Of a stretch of 64,000 nt of DNA, positions 28,699 through 37,412 are shown piece after piece. Within the stretch, counting starts at the first letter, position 1. Each line of letters begins with the position of its first letter. Under the pieces are notes generated by a model. It was given only the letters and a program-made list of their open reading frames with translations, was not told the DNA's origin and searched no databases. The stretch is from positions 248,001 to 312,000 of the forward strand of contig NZ_SPSB01000004.1 in assembly GCF_004571135.1 (NCBI RefSeq), in the 5' to 3' direction. This DNA comes from Algoriphagus kandeliae (GTDB lineage Bacteria; Bacteroidota; Bacteroidia; Cytophagales; Cyclobacteriaceae). A program made the position numbers and the translations under genes.

Positions 28699-29925
28699 AT
28701 GCATCAAGTAAAAGAACTTGCCAATGGCATTCGAATCGTCCATCAGGAAGTCAGTCATACCCGATTGGTTCACTGTGGGTTTATTTTGAATATCGGTAGT
28801 CGAGACGAGACCAAAGAACAAGAAGGCCTAGCTCACTTTTGGGAGCACATGGCCTTCAAAGGTACCAAAAAGCGAAAGACTTTTCATATTCTGAACCGCC
28901 TTGAATCATTAGGTGGTGAACTGAATGCCTACACTACCAAAGAAAAAATCTGCTTTTATGCCTCAGTCTTGAAAGACCACTATTCCAAAGCAGCCGAATT
29001 GCTATATGACATTACTTTCAATTCTACTTTTCCTGCAAAAGAAATCGAAAAAGAGCGTCAGGTAATCTTGGAGGAAATGGCCATGTATAGAGATTCTCCG
29101 GATGATTCTATTCAAGATGAATTGGATGCCTTGGTCTTTGAAAATCATGCCTTAGGTAGAAATATTTTGGGAAATGAAGAAACTGTCGGACGTTTCACCC
29201 AGCAGGACTTTTTTGATTTTATCGCAAGTCGACTTGATACTTCCCAAATTGTGTTTTCTGTGGTCGGGAATATTTCCTTTTCCAAAGCAGTTAGAGCTAT
29301 TGAGGGAATGCTGTCAGAAATCCCAACCAAGCGGGCTCTATATATCCGAAGTGGTTTTAAAGATTATCAGGCAAAAGCAGAACAGGTCAAGCGCGATATC
29401 ACCCAATCCCTTTGTGGAATGGGAAGACCAGCCTATTCCCTACATGACCCAAAGCGGTACAAGCTTTTTCTTCTCAATAATATTCTTGGAGGTCCCAGCA
29501 TGAATAGCCGACTAAACATGGCTCTTCGAGAAAAACATGGACTTGTTTATAGCATAGAATCCAGCTACCAGCCATTTTCAGATATTGGTTTCTTTGGGAT
29601 ATTTTTTGGCACAGAGGAAAAAACCCTTCCAAAAGCCAAAAAAATCGTCCGAAAAGAGCTCAATAGATTGCGAGAAAAAAAGTTAGGTACCCTACAGCTT
29701 CACATGGCAAAAGAACAAGCTATGGGTCAAATGGCAATGGCTGAAGAAAATTACGCAGCCTTGATGCTCGTATTTGGAAAAAGCTTAATTGACCATGGAA
29801 AAATTGATCCATTGGAAAGGATTTTTACTCAAATTCGACAGACTACAGCGGAAGAACTACTGGAAATAGCCAACGAGATTTTTGACCCCAACCAAATTAC
29901 CGACCTGACTTATTTACCCAATTAA
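28699..29925 (+). CDS. M16 family zinc peptidase (insulinase-like)
   Basis: A 408-residue peptidase taken from ATG 28699 (MHQVKELANGIRIVHQEV); an in-frame TTG six codons upstream is less likely. The inverted zinc motif HxxEH is AHFWEHMAFKGTKKR near residue 50, with the third ligand Glu in the EIEKERQVILEEMAMYRDSP helix ~75 residues later. The inactive C-terminal M16 half (RKDITQ-like RDITQSLCGMGRPAYS) completes a single-chain ~45-kDa form. No signal peptide is seen, so cytosolic. It starts an apparent plus-strand cluster; the O-methyltransferase ATG follows 2 nt after its stop. Confidence 0.92.
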   Translation: MHQVKELANGIRIVHQEVSHTRLVHCGFILNIGSRDETKEQEGLAHFWEHMAFKGTKKRKTFHILNRLESLGGELNAYTTKEKICFYASVLKDHYSKAAELLYDITFNSTFPAKEIEKERQVILEEMAMYRDSPDDSIQDELDALVFENHALGRNILGNEETVGRFTQQDFFDFIASRLDTSQIVFSVVGNISFSKAVRAIEGMLSEIPTKRALYIRSGFKDYQAKAEQVKRDITQSLCGMGRPAYSLHDPKRYKLFLLNNILGGPSMNSRLNMALREKHGLVYSIESSYQPFSDIGFFGIFFGTEEKTLPKAKKIVRKELNRLREKKLGTLQLHMAKEQAMGQMAMAEENYAALMLVFGKSLIDHGKIDPLERIFTQIRQTTAEELLEIANEIFDPNQITDLTYLPN

Positions 29926-29927
29926 GC

Positions 29928-30572
29928 ATGGAATTCATCGATCCAGAATTATTGGCCTATTGCGAAGCTCATACTAGCTCAGAAGACCCTATTCTTCAGA
30001 AAATAACCCGTGAAACTCAAGCCAAGGTTTTGATGCCTCGGATGCTTTCGGGTCCTCTTCAAGGAAAAATTTTGGAATTATTGGTCAAAATGCATCGCCC
30101 AAAAACTATTCTCGAAATAGGCACTTATACAGGCTATTCTGCTATTTGCCTTGCCAAAGGATTAGGTGAAAATGGAAGGCTCATTACTTTAGATATCAAT
30201 GATGAATTGGAAGATCGCGTTCGGGGATTTTTTAAAGAAAGTGGATTGAGTGAAAAAATCGATTATCGGCTAGGAAATGCCCTAGATTTGATTCCTCAGT
30301 TGGAAGGGGAATTTGATTTTGTATTTATCGATGCAGATAAGGAAAATTACCTAGCGTATTATGAATTGGTGATTGACCGAGTACCTCCCGGGGGAATTAT
30401 TCTTGCTGACAATGTACTTTGGTCAGGAAAAGTCCTTCCAAAAGGGAGAAAAAAACTAGACAAGGACACTGAAGCTATTTTAAAATTCAATCAATTTGTC
30501 CAAGAAGACCCCCGAGTAGAAAACTCATTAATTCCCATTCGGGATGGAATTATGATGGCAAGAAAGCTGTAA
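29928..30572 (+). CDS. SAM-dependent O-methyltransferase (COMT-like, class I)
   Basis: A 214-residue methyltransferase of the bacterial COMT/caffeoyl-CoA-type family. The SAM-binding motif is ILEIGTYTGYSAICLAKGL near residue 65, followed by acidic LITLDINDE and FDFVFIDADKENYLAYYE, whose Asp residues bind the catalytic metal, and GGIILADNVLWSGKV. Its substrate is unknown; enzymes of this size methylate small catechol-like compounds. Spacing of 2 nt from the M16 gene indicates an operon. Confidence 0.92.
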   Translation: MEFIDPELLAYCEAHTSSEDPILQKITRETQAKVLMPRMLSGPLQGKILELLVKMHRPKTILEIGTYTGYSAICLAKGLGENGRLITLDINDELEDRVRGFFKESGLSEKIDYRLGNALDLIPQLEGEFDFVFIDADKENYLAYYELVIDRVPPGGIILADNVLWSGKVLPKGRKKLDKDTEAILKFNQFVQEDPRVENSLIPIRDGIMMARKL

Positions 30573-30630
30573 TCGCAATTTAGGAATCATTTTTGCAACA
30601 GGGTGAAGCAATAAAATTCTTACCCTGAAA

Positions 30631-32202
30631 ATGAAGATTATTTCCAGACTCGCTTTTTCAATTTTTCTTTTGGTTAGCCTTTTAGGGAAGGCTGTAGCCC
30701 AAATCCCCCAGGTTCCTGCTGAGATGGAATTTGCGGATATGATCATCCGTATCAATCCTCAGGCGCGACGAGAAATCCAACTTGATGTGGATGCCTTGTA
30801 TCGAAGTCCCAAACATTTTCAGATAAAGCTGGATCGGGTCAGACTATACATGCCTTTTGTAGAGCGTGAATTTCAGGCAGTAGGCGTCCCTTTAGATTTG
30901 AAATATTTGGTCATTCAAGAAAGTGGCTTGATCGCAGATGCCGTCTCCACGTCTAATGCAGTTGGTTTTTGGCAGTTCAAGCAAGGAACAGCGGAAGAGG
31001 TCTTTCTTCAGGTAGATCGCCAAATTGATGATCGAAAAAATATCGTGAATTCTTCCCGTGGTGCTGCTTTATATCTTAAAAAACACAATGCCAGTTTTGA
31101 CAACTGGATGTGCGCACTAGTATCCTATCAGATGGGTCTGGGTGGCGCAAAAGCCTATTTTGGCAATAAGTATAATGGAAAACGAGTTATAGATGTTGAT
31201 CGGAATTCTCATTGGTACTTTAAGAAATTCCTCGCTCACAAAGTAGCTTTTGAGAATCAATTGACGGTCTTCACCAGTTCGGGAAATCCTAGACTAGTGG
31301 AAGTAAAAGTCCAAGGCCCAACTAGTCTCTCTGCCCTAGCACAAAAATACAAGGTTTCCGAAGACCATTTACAGGAAATGAACAAGTGGACTTCCAATGG
31401 TAAAATACCAGCTGGAAGAGCTTACTCGGTAGTATTTGTTAGCAATGATGAATTGGACTTCAAACCAGCTATTACTGAGAAAAATAAGCCAAGCAACACT
31501 AATACTGGTTCAAGTCCAAAATATAGTACAGCTAGTTCCTACCCTCGCATTGCAGGAAATACCAGCAAGGCATCCCAACCTGATCAAATCACCGTCAATG
31601 AATTGGATGGGGTACAAGCTAACAAAACAACGACCCAGGCGACATTTGCCGATCAAATTGGAATCAAAGAGAAAAAATTCCGTCGTTTGAATGACTTGGA
31701 GTCAGGAGAGCGAATTGAAGCTGGAGAATATTATTATACCGAAAAGAAGAAGACGAAAGCCGAAGTCGCTACACACATCGTCCAACCAGGCGAAACCCTT
31801 TGGAGCATTTCCCAAAAATACGGAATTAAGCTATCTGCTTTGAAAGCAAAAAACCGGATTCGCAGAGATCAGGATTTGAAAGCAGGGATGGTATTAAACC
31901 TTCAAGAACATAGAAAGCGAGGAGAAGAAATTCCTATTGTACCTATCCAACCCGGAAAAAGGGATGTGGTAGCAAAGAATACTCCCCAAGCAAATCCAAG
32001 TAGAACAGAACAAGTAACGTCCTCCAATCGTCCGGTTTCTAGCAATGGAAATAGCATTACCCACGTAGTTTCTCCAGGAGACACCCTCTATGGAATCAGC
32101 AGAAAATATGGGGTTTCGGTAGAACAACTGAAAGATTGGAATCGTATTGGCAACCAAAACATCATTAGTGTGGGGCAGAAATTAACTATCTTCAAGCCCT
32201 GA
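30631..32202 (+). CDS. Lytic transglycosylase with LysM domains (MltD-like)
   Basis: A 523-residue exported peptidoglycan enzyme. Signal peptide ~1-24 (ending AVAQ). The SLT/GH23 domain (~60-220) has the catalytic Glu in LVIQESGLIADAV and the NAVGFWQFKQGTAEE motif. A degenerate LysM-like segment lies near 230-270. Two clear LysM modules near 378-425 (THIVQPGETLWSISQKYG) and 476-523 (THVVSPGDTLYGISRKYG) bind glycan chains. The ~110 residues between are Ser/Thr/Asn-rich linker. It cleaves the MurNAc-GlcNAc bond in the periplasm during wall turnover. Confidence 0.93.
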   Translation: MKIISRLAFSIFLLVSLLGKAVAQIPQVPAEMEFADMIIRINPQARREIQLDVDALYRSPKHFQIKLDRVRLYMPFVEREFQAVGVPLDLKYLVIQESGLIADAVSTSNAVGFWQFKQGTAEEVFLQVDRQIDDRKNIVNSSRGAALYLKKHNASFDNWMCALVSYQMGLGGAKAYFGNKYNGKRVIDVDRNSHWYFKKFLAHKVAFENQLTVFTSSGNPRLVEVKVQGPTSLSALAQKYKVSEDHLQEMNKWTSNGKIPAGRAYSVVFVSNDELDFKPAITEKNKPSNTNTGSSPKYSTASSYPRIAGNTSKASQPDQITVNELDGVQANKTTTQATFADQIGIKEKKFRRLNDLESGERIEAGEYYYTEKKKTKAEVATHIVQPGETLWSISQKYGIKLSALKAKNRIRRDQDLKAGMVLNLQEHRKRGEEIPIVPIQPGKRDVVAKNTPQANPSRTEQVTSSNRPVSSNGNSITHVVSPGDTLYGISRKYGVSVEQLKDWNRIGNQNIISVGQKLTIFKP

Positions 32203-32224
32203 TTTCAGCCTGTTTAATAATCCT

Positions 32225-33217
32225 ATGAGCAGATTTCTATTTTTTGTAGGCCTTATTTTCATGGGGCTTGGGGGAAAGCTACTCGCCCAAGACAGGCAGA
32301 TTATTCCTGACACTGTGTTGATCAATGGAGACACCTTGCTCATGTTGGGAGACTCCTTGTTGATTGAGGAGCCGGTAAAGGAAATATTTTGGAAAACGGG
32401 GGGAAATTACAATCTCAATATTCAACAGGTAACACTTAGCAATTGGGCTGCTGGGGGAGCTTCCTCCTTTGCCTTGAATTCAGGGGTTTCGCTTTTTGCC
32501 AACTACAAAAAGGACAAAAAGGTCTGGGATACGCAGCTGACCATCAATTTGGGTTTTAACCGGCAATCTGATCGAGATTATCAGACCCGAAAGACCAATG
32601 ACAATTTTGTGTTTGTCAGTAATTATGGTCGGGAACTTTCGGAGGTCTATTACTTATCTACCCAAATTGATGCAAGAACTCAACTATTGGAAGGATTTAA
32701 ATATTCAAGACCTTCCGGAAGTGAGAATGACATTCGAACAAAGATTTCCGACTTACTTTCTCCGGGTTATGTCCAATCCTCTACTGGATTGAATTATCGG
32801 AAATCCTACGAGGATGGTAGTAAAATTTCAGTGATTCTTTCTCCTTTTACAGGGCGATTCACCATTGTCATGAATGATTCTTTGAGTAATGCCGGGGCCT
32901 TTGGTGTAACTCCAGGAGAGAATGTTCGGGCTGAGGCGGGTATGTCGCTTGCCACCTCCATCAATGGGTTCCAACTAATGGAAAACATAACTTGGAAGGC
33001 TGATTTGAATCTTTTCTCGAATTACGAGCGGTTTGGAAATCTTGTGGTCAACTTCAATTCGGTCATTCGAATGAAAGTCAACAAATATATTTCCACCCGA
33101 ATTGAAACAGCCATCATTTATGACGAGGAGGTGTTTATCAAACAGGATAACGGAACCTCTAAACAGGCAGTTCAACTCCAAAATTTGGTCAACTTCGGCA
33201 TATCGCTGGATTTTTAG
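32225..33217 (+). CDS. DUF3078 domain-containing outer-membrane protein
   Basis: A 330-residue protein with signal peptide MSRFLFFVGLIFMGLGGKLL ending AQ. The DUF3078 core starts at FWKTGGNYNLNIQQVTLSNWAAGGASSFALNSG, a motif characteristic of this Bacteroidota family, and the rest is predicted antiparallel beta-strands forming an outer-membrane barrel. Family function is unknown. It begins 22 nt after the transglycosylase stop and is probably in the same operon. Its stop codon overlaps the end of the convergent dnaX tau frame by 4 nt. Confidence 0.9.
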   Translation: MSRFLFFVGLIFMGLGGKLLAQDRQIIPDTVLINGDTLLMLGDSLLIEEPVKEIFWKTGGNYNLNIQQVTLSNWAAGGASSFALNSGVSLFANYKKDKKVWDTQLTINLGFNRQSDRDYQTRKTNDNFVFVSNYGRELSEVYYLSTQIDARTQLLEGFKYSRPSGSENDIRTKISDLLSPGYVQSSTGLNYRKSYEDGSKISVILSPFTGRFTIVMNDSLSNAGAFGVTPGENVRAEAGMSLATSINGFQLMENITWKADLNLFSNYERFGNLVVNFNSVIRMKVNKYISTRIETAIIYDEEVFIKQDNGTSKQAVQLQNLVNFGISLDF

Positions 33218-33798
33218 AAGTCTGTATCTAGCTCAAATTTCTTTGCCAACTCCATCAAAGCAGGGTGCTTTTTGATTAGGAAATTCATTTTATCCCGATC
33301 GGTATATAACTTTTGATGGGTTTCTTGAATTTCCTCTTTTACCTCCAAATGAACAGAAAAGGAATTAGCTCCGGTTAATTTTCGAACTAAACCAACCAAA
33401 TCCGGCTTCATTTTTTCAGCAATTTCTTCCTGCACTGAACCAATCACTTCAATCACCAAATCTCCACCTTTGACTTTTATCGGTTGTTGAAGAATTGCTA
33501 ATTCCAGATTTTTACCAAGATTTTTGAAATGCGTTAAAATCTCTGGAAGATTCTTTTCCAATAATTCCTGAGTAAAGGACTGAACCGAAGTAGTAGGAAT
33601 CAGCTCCACCGGAGCTTCTTCTTTTTTGGTTTCTGGCTTAGGAGTAGTTTCCTCCTTCTTAAGAAACTTCTTTGCCTGCCCTAAATTGGTTGGGACAGAA
33701 ATTGTCCTTTGAACAGGAGTAGTTTTGGTGTGGATTTCGGTGGAAGCTGGAGTCTTTTCCGTTTGCTGAGATGTTGACTCAGATTTTAGATTTTTTTT
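33214..33798 (-). CDS. dnaX: DnaX tau-specific C-terminal region, reached by -1 frameshift
   Basis: This frame is open without a stop from the poly-A run to the TAA at 33214. It encodes ~195 residues: a Lys/Thr/Pro-rich linker (SESTSQQTEKTPASTE) and then a folded part (LIPTTSVQSFTQELLEKNLPEILTHFKNL) resembling the tau C-terminus. It lies in the -1 frame relative to the 381-codon upstream dnaX frame. Fused through one extra A or a -1 slip, the product would be 572 aa, the usual size for Bacteroidota DnaX. In isolation an internal GTG at 33609 could be taken as a start, but I consider that artefactual. Confidence 0.8.
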   Translation of the reverse strand, partial: KKNLKSESTSQQTEKTPASTEIHTKTTPVQRTISVPTNLGQAKKFLKKEETTPKPETKKEEAPVELIPTTSVQSFTQELLEKNLPEILTHFKNLGKNLELAILQQPIKVKGGDLVIEVIGSVQEEIAEKMKPDLVGLVRKLTGANSFSVHLEVKEEIQETHQKLYTDRDKMNFLIKKHPALMELAKKFELDTDF

Positions 33799-34931
33799 TT
33801 TGACTCCTCCACAGCAAGTGCAGCTAATTGGAGAGCAGATGGAATCTTGGCCATTTTCATCAAAGCCAATTCCACATGCAAGCGCTGATTTTTGCTGGCT
33901 TTATAATGAATATCACATTGATTAGCCAGATTAAGTGCAGAAAGTAAAAAGGATTGACTTGCCTGTCTGGACTGCTCCAAATATCGGGCTTTTACCTCAT
34001 CGGATACTTCCATCAAGTCTATGGTACTTTCATCCTGAGATACTAGCAAGTCCCTAAAATGCTCAGAAAGGCCAACAATGAAATTATGTCCATCGAACCC
34101 GTTTCTGAGGATTTCATCAAAAATCAACAGGCTTTGTGAAATATCTCCAGCCAATAAGGCGTCTACTACCTTGAAATAATAGTCGTAATCAAGAATATGC
34201 AGATTGGAAATTGTCTCTTGATAAGTAACCTTTTTGCCTGCTGAATAGGTAACAATCAAGTCAAAAATAGAAAGGGCATCCCGAAGTGCTCCATCAGCTT
34301 TGGCTGCTATCAAACGAAGCGCCTCCTCCTCATAATCAACATTTTCTTGGCTGGCAATGTATTGCAAGTGCTCTGCAATATGCTTCACCTGTATCCGATT
34401 GAAATCAAAGATTTGACATCGGGAGAGAATGGTTGGAAGGATTTTGTGCTTTTCGGTGGTAGCCAAAATAAAAATCGCATATTTCGGTGGCTCTTCCAGT
34501 GTCTTCAAAAAGGCATTGAAGGCACTAGCTGAGAGCATGTGAACCTCATCAATGATATAAACTTTATATTGGCCTTTTTGAGGGGCATATCGTACTTGCT
34601 CTACCAAATTCCGAATATCATCCACGGAGTTATTTGAAGCAGCATCGAGCTCGTAAATATTAAAGGAAGCGTTATTTTGGAAGGAAACGCATGACTCGCA
34701 AGTACCGCAGGCCTCCTGATCTTCTCCCCGATTTTCACAATTGATGGTTTTTGCTAAAATACGGGCACAGGTGGTTTTCCCTACACCTCGAGGACCACAA
34801 AACAAGAAAGCTTGAGCTAAGTGATTGTTTTTGATTGCATTCTGAAGCGTAGTGGTGATATGCTGCTGCCCTACTACACTTTTGAAATTATCAGGTCTGT
34901 ATTTACGTGCCGAAACGACAAAATTTTCCAT
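33786..34931 (-). CDS. dnaX: DNA polymerase III subunit gamma/tau (zero-frame gamma product)
   Basis: The clamp-loader ATPase. Walker A is FCGPRGVGKTTCARILAKT (residue ~44). A four-Cys zinc module follows (CENRGEDQEACGTCESC). Walker B is IIDEVHMLSASAFNAFLKTLEEPP, the sensor/SRC motif TILSRCQIF, and domain III runs to ~375. The zero frame reads TCA AAA AAA AAA ATC TAA and stops after 381 residues, giving a gamma-like protein with the ATPase and collar but no tau region. The remaining coding sequence continues in the -1 frame. The C-terminal truncation is therefore more likely programmed recoding than damage. Confidence 0.95.
   Translation of the reverse strand: MENFVVSARKYRPDNFKSVVGQQHITTTLQNAIKNNHLAQAFLFCGPRGVGKTTCARILAKTINCENRGEDQEACGTCESCVSFQNNASFNIYELDAASNNSVDDIRNLVEQVRYAPQKGQYKVYIIDEVHMLSASAFNAFLKTLEEPPKYAIFILATTEKHKILPTILSRCQIFDFNRIQVKHIAEHLQYIASQENVDYEEEALRLIAAKADGALRDALSIFDLIVTYSAGKKVTYQETISNLHILDYDYYFKVVDALLAGDISQSLLIFDEILRNGFDGHNFIVGLSEHFRDLLVSQDESTIDLMEVSDEVKARYLEQSRQASQSFLLSALNLANQCDIHYKASKNQRLHVELALMKMAKIPSALQLAALAVEESKKKI
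33791..33801 (-). promoter_or_regulatory. A11 slippery run in dnaX (frameshift or transcriptional slippage site)
   Basis: Eleven consecutive A in the mRNA sense. Zero frame hits TAA immediately after. Ten A would hit TGA a few codons on. Twelve A (or a -1 ribosomal slip) opens the full tau frame. Known dnaX recoding uses such sites: A-AAA-AAG in E. coli (ribosomal) and a poly-A run in Thermus (transcriptional). A homopolymer sequencing error is the alternative. Confidence 0.75.
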
Positions 34932-34964
34932 CGCTGCAAGATATAAAAATCTCTTTGATTGGGG

Positions 34965-35057
34965 TGAAAATTGAAAGATTGAAAAATTAGAAAATTGGAA
35001 GAATTCGGTTGGAGGGTGGTAAAGTTGTAAAGTTGGAAGGTGACAAAGTAGAAAGGT
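34965..35057. repeat. Low-complexity GAAAATT / AAAGTTG repeat tract
   Basis: A tract of related words (ATTGAAAGATT, ATTGAAAAATT, AGAAAATTGG, then GTAAAGTTGTAAAGTTGGAAGG) upstream of dnaX. The first part resembles the repeats flanking the four-helix-bundle gene at 58975. No coding capacity. The remainder of the gap up to the ssrA promoter shows nothing else. Confidence 0.5.
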
Positions 35058-35142
35058 TTATGTCCTTACAATAAGAATTCCTATAGATTTTGTCCCATTC
35101 TTTTTTCTTTTTGCTTGCTACTAGATACTTGATTCTTTCCTG

Positions 35143-35172
35143 TTGTCAGGAACCAAATTTGATTTACTTTTG
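35143..35172 (+). promoter_or_regulatory. Promoter of ssrA
   Basis: TTG (35143-35145), 19-nt spacer, TACTTTTG (35165-35172) fits the Bacteroidota sigma-A consensus. The -7 box ends 15 nt before the mature tmRNA 5' end at 35188. Confidence 0.8.
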
Positions 35173-35187
35173 TCTTCCCATTGAAAT

Positions 35188-35587
35188 GGGGCTGACCGGT
35201 TTTGACAGTAAGTGTAAAGATCGGGCTCGCATGCAGGCTGGAGTATGTACGGCCTTAAAAGATTCATACGAATCATAAATGGCGAAACTTCTTACGCCAT
35301 GGCTGCCTAATCTAACCTCAAGAGGATAGATCGCTTAAAGGGTTGAGTTACAAGAGTAATTCCCCGGCCACATCTCACCGTCTGTTGTCTGATCTGGGCG
35401 GATTCGAGGTGTCGATTTGATCGGGCTGCGGCTTGTGATGCGATTAAGCAAGCTTAAGTTTTAGTCGCTAAGCCAGACTCAGGTGTGTCACCCAGCATAG
35501 TCTGGTCGAAAACCCAATCGGTGACTAAGCATGTAGACGGTACGGTGTTTCCTTATCTGGACGCGAGTTCGAATCTCGCCAGCTCCA
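35188..35587 (+). ncRNA. ssrA: Transfer-messenger RNA (tmRNA)
   Basis: A 400-nt tmRNA that rescues stalled ribosomes. The tRNA-like ends pair: 5' GGGGCTG with 3' CAGCTCC, discriminator A at 35587; CCA is not encoded. The 3' part has the TTCGAATCTCGCC T-arm region. The tag reading frame is GGC at 35281 to TAA at 35308-35310, encoding GETSYAMAA, which ends in the AMAA/ALAA-type degron expected for Bacteroidota. Pseudoknot-forming GC-rich segments lie between the tag and the 3' tRNA domain. One-piece, not permuted. Confidence 0.96.
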
Positions 35588-35603
35588 CTTGGAAAAATAA
35601 ACA

Positions 35604-35639
35604 CCCTGTAAGATTCAACTTACAGGGTTTTGTTTTTTT
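35604..35639 (+). terminator. Rho-independent terminator of ssrA
   Basis: Perfect 9-bp stem CCCTGTAAG (35604-35612) / CTTACAGGG (35619-35627), 6-nt loop, then TTTTGTTTTTTT. Confidence 0.93.
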
Positions 35640-35667
35640 AACTCTAATAACGAATAACGTAATCTGG

Positions 35668-36936
35668 TTAATCCACTTCCTTCTTCTTCCCAAATTCTTT
35701 AGGATACTTGGCAGAGTAGGCCATGATAAAACTCGGAATGGTAGCAATCACTACCCAAACGAAAAACCCGGGATATCCTAACCATTCTTGCATATACCCC
35801 GAAATCATTCCCGGCACCATCATTCCCAAAGCCATAAATCCTGTAGCCAAAGCATAATGAGCCGTCTTATATAATCCTTCAGCCAGATAAATCAAAAATA
35901 CCATGTAGGCTGCAAATCCAAATCCATAGCCCAATTGCTCAATCAATACAACGGTCGCTGGGAAAAGAATGCTTTCAGGCTGATACCAGGAAAGTATCAC
36001 ATACCCCAAATTAGGAGCATTGATCGCAAAGGCCATGGGAAGCATCCACTTTCCCAATCCATTTCTAGAAATCACAATTCCACCGACAATTCCTCCAATC
36101 AATAGGGCAATCACTCCTAAGGTTCCGTACAAATAACCAACCTCAGTTACCGTCAATCCTAGTCCTCCTTTTGCTCTTTCATCCAAGAAAAACGGAGAAG
36201 CCATTTTTACCAACTGAGATTCTCCAAGCCTGTAAAGCAGAACAAAAGCCAGGGAAAGTCCAATGTTTTTTTTGGTGAAAAATGTCGCAAACACCTTCCC
36301 AAAACTTGGTTGATCTTCTTTAGCAACACGCTCTTCAATTACTTTCGGCGTCGCGAGAAAATTAATCCCGGTTAATAGTAGCATCAATCCGGCAACCCCA
36401 ATCATAGTCCAGGACCAAGCAGTGGTTGGATTGCCAAATTTTTCCTCCAAAAATCCCGCTCCAATAACTATCAACCCTTGTCCTGTAATCATCCCTACCC
36501 GATAAAATGTACTCCGCATCCCCACAAAAAAGCTCTGCTGATCGGGTTTTAACGCGATCAAATAGAGCCCATCAGAGGCAATGTCATTGGTTGCGGAAGC
36601 AAATGCTCCCATCCAAAAAAACGCAAGTGTAATCAAGAAAAATTCATCCAAACCTGTGGTCAGCCCTACTCCCAAAAAGACCAAGGAAAGGATCAATTGC
36701 ATGGTCAAGAACCATTGTTTCTTTTTACCAAAAAGCTCCAAAATTGGACTCCAAATTGGTTTGATTACCCATGGCAAATACAAAAAGGAAGTATATAGCC
36801 CGATATCTGAATTAGAAACACCCAGACTTTTGTACATGATCACTGAAACAGTGATGATAATAACATATGGGAGCGATTCAGTCAGGTAAAGGGTTGGAAC
36901 CCAAATCCAAGGGTTTTTCGATTGATTTTGGGTCAT
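35668..36936 (-). CDS. AmpG-like MFS permease (probable muropeptide transporter)
   Basis: A 422-residue inner-membrane protein with about twelve TM helices. It begins with the AmpG/PAT-type region PWIWVPTLYLTESLPYVIIITVSVIMYKSLG and LPWVIKPIWSPILELFGKKKQW, and has FASATNDIASDGLYLIAL, matching the AmpG signature around ATQDIAxDAY. AmpG imports GlcNAc-anhydroMurNAc-peptides. It is the last gene of a four-gene unit whose upstream members encode a MurNAc-L-Ala amidase and a family-10 glycosyl hydrolase, supporting a wall-recycling role. Its ATG overlaps the GNAT stop (ATGA). Confidence 0.85.
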   Translation of the reverse strand: MTQNQSKNPWIWVPTLYLTESLPYVIIITVSVIMYKSLGVSNSDIGLYTSFLYLPWVIKPIWSPILELFGKKKQWFLTMQLILSLVFLGVGLTTGLDEFFLITLAFFWMGAFASATNDIASDGLYLIALKPDQQSFFVGMRSTFYRVGMITGQGLIVIGAGFLEEKFGNPTTAWSWTMIGVAGLMLLLTGINFLATPKVIEERVAKEDQPSFGKVFATFFTKKNIGLSLAFVLLYRLGESQLVKMASPFFLDERAKGGLGLTVTEVGYLYGTLGVIALLIGGIVGGIVISRNGLGKWMLPMAFAINAPNLGYVILSWYQPESILFPATVVLIEQLGYGFGFAAYMVFLIYLAEGLYKTAHYALATGFMALGMMVPGMISGYMQEWLGYPGFFVWVVIATIPSFIMAYSAKYPKEFGKKKEVD

Positions 36937-37412
36937 GATTTTCTTAATAAATGCTGGTAAACACTGATTTCGGAACCTTCAATTACTTTGGCTCCTACGG
37001 TTTTTTCATAAAACTCTGCTGGACCTACTCCTCCTATGATTGCATAAGCATAACCCATTTCCCGAAGCGATTCTAAGGACTTCACCAAAAGAACTCTACC
37101 TATCCCCTTTCCACGCTCCGACTCCAAAGTTCCTGTAGGTCCGAAAAAGTTTCGGGCAGTACTTTCATAACAGGCAAATCCCAAGATTTGATTTTCACGC
37201 TGAGCAATCCAACAGGTCACAGGTTGCCTTGAAAATGTAACCTCTACCTCCGACTTCCAATACTCCCCAAAATGCTCCAGTACCCATTCACTGACGAGGT
37301 GCTTTTCTGGAGAAATAGCTCTTCGAAACACAATCTTTTCTTTTTCAAAAAGCAACTTTTCGAATTCAGAAACGGAAGGTAATTCCATTAATCGAACGAG
37401 CATATCTTTCAT
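36933..37412 (-). CDS. GNAT family N-acetyltransferase
   Basis: A 159-residue acetyltransferase from ATG 37412, whose ATGA overlaps the stop of the upstream hydrolase gene; the longer open frame to 37478 runs into that gene and is rejected. The acetyl-CoA-binding motif A is GTLESERGKGIGRVLLVKSLESLREMGYAYAIIG (R-GKGIG being the Q/RxxGxG/A loop). The substrate is unknown; the operon suggests an amino sugar or peptide released from the wall. It overlaps the AmpG-like gene by 4 nt. Confidence 0.88.
   Translation of the reverse strand: MKDMLVRLMELPSVSEFEKLLFEKEKIVFRRAISPEKHLVSEWVLEHFGEYWKSEVEVTFSRQPVTCWIAQRENQILGFACYESTARNFFGPTGTLESERGKGIGRVLLVKSLESLREMGYAYAIIGGVGPAEFYEKTVGAKVIEGSEISVYQHLLRKS

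Noticed and set aside
33214..33609. Independent 131-aa gene with a GTG start
   Set aside because: The frame is open well upstream of that GTG to the A11 run, and its product is the tau part of DnaX; an independent gene is unnecessary.
33214..34931. dnaX as a frameshifted pseudogene
   Set aside because: dnaX is essential, both frames are otherwise intact, and the break is exactly at a slippery A run, which favours recoding or at most a homopolymer error.
35485..35781. ORFs across the 3' part of ssrA and its terminator
   Set aside because: They overlap the tmRNA and terminator; the sequence is explained by RNA structure.
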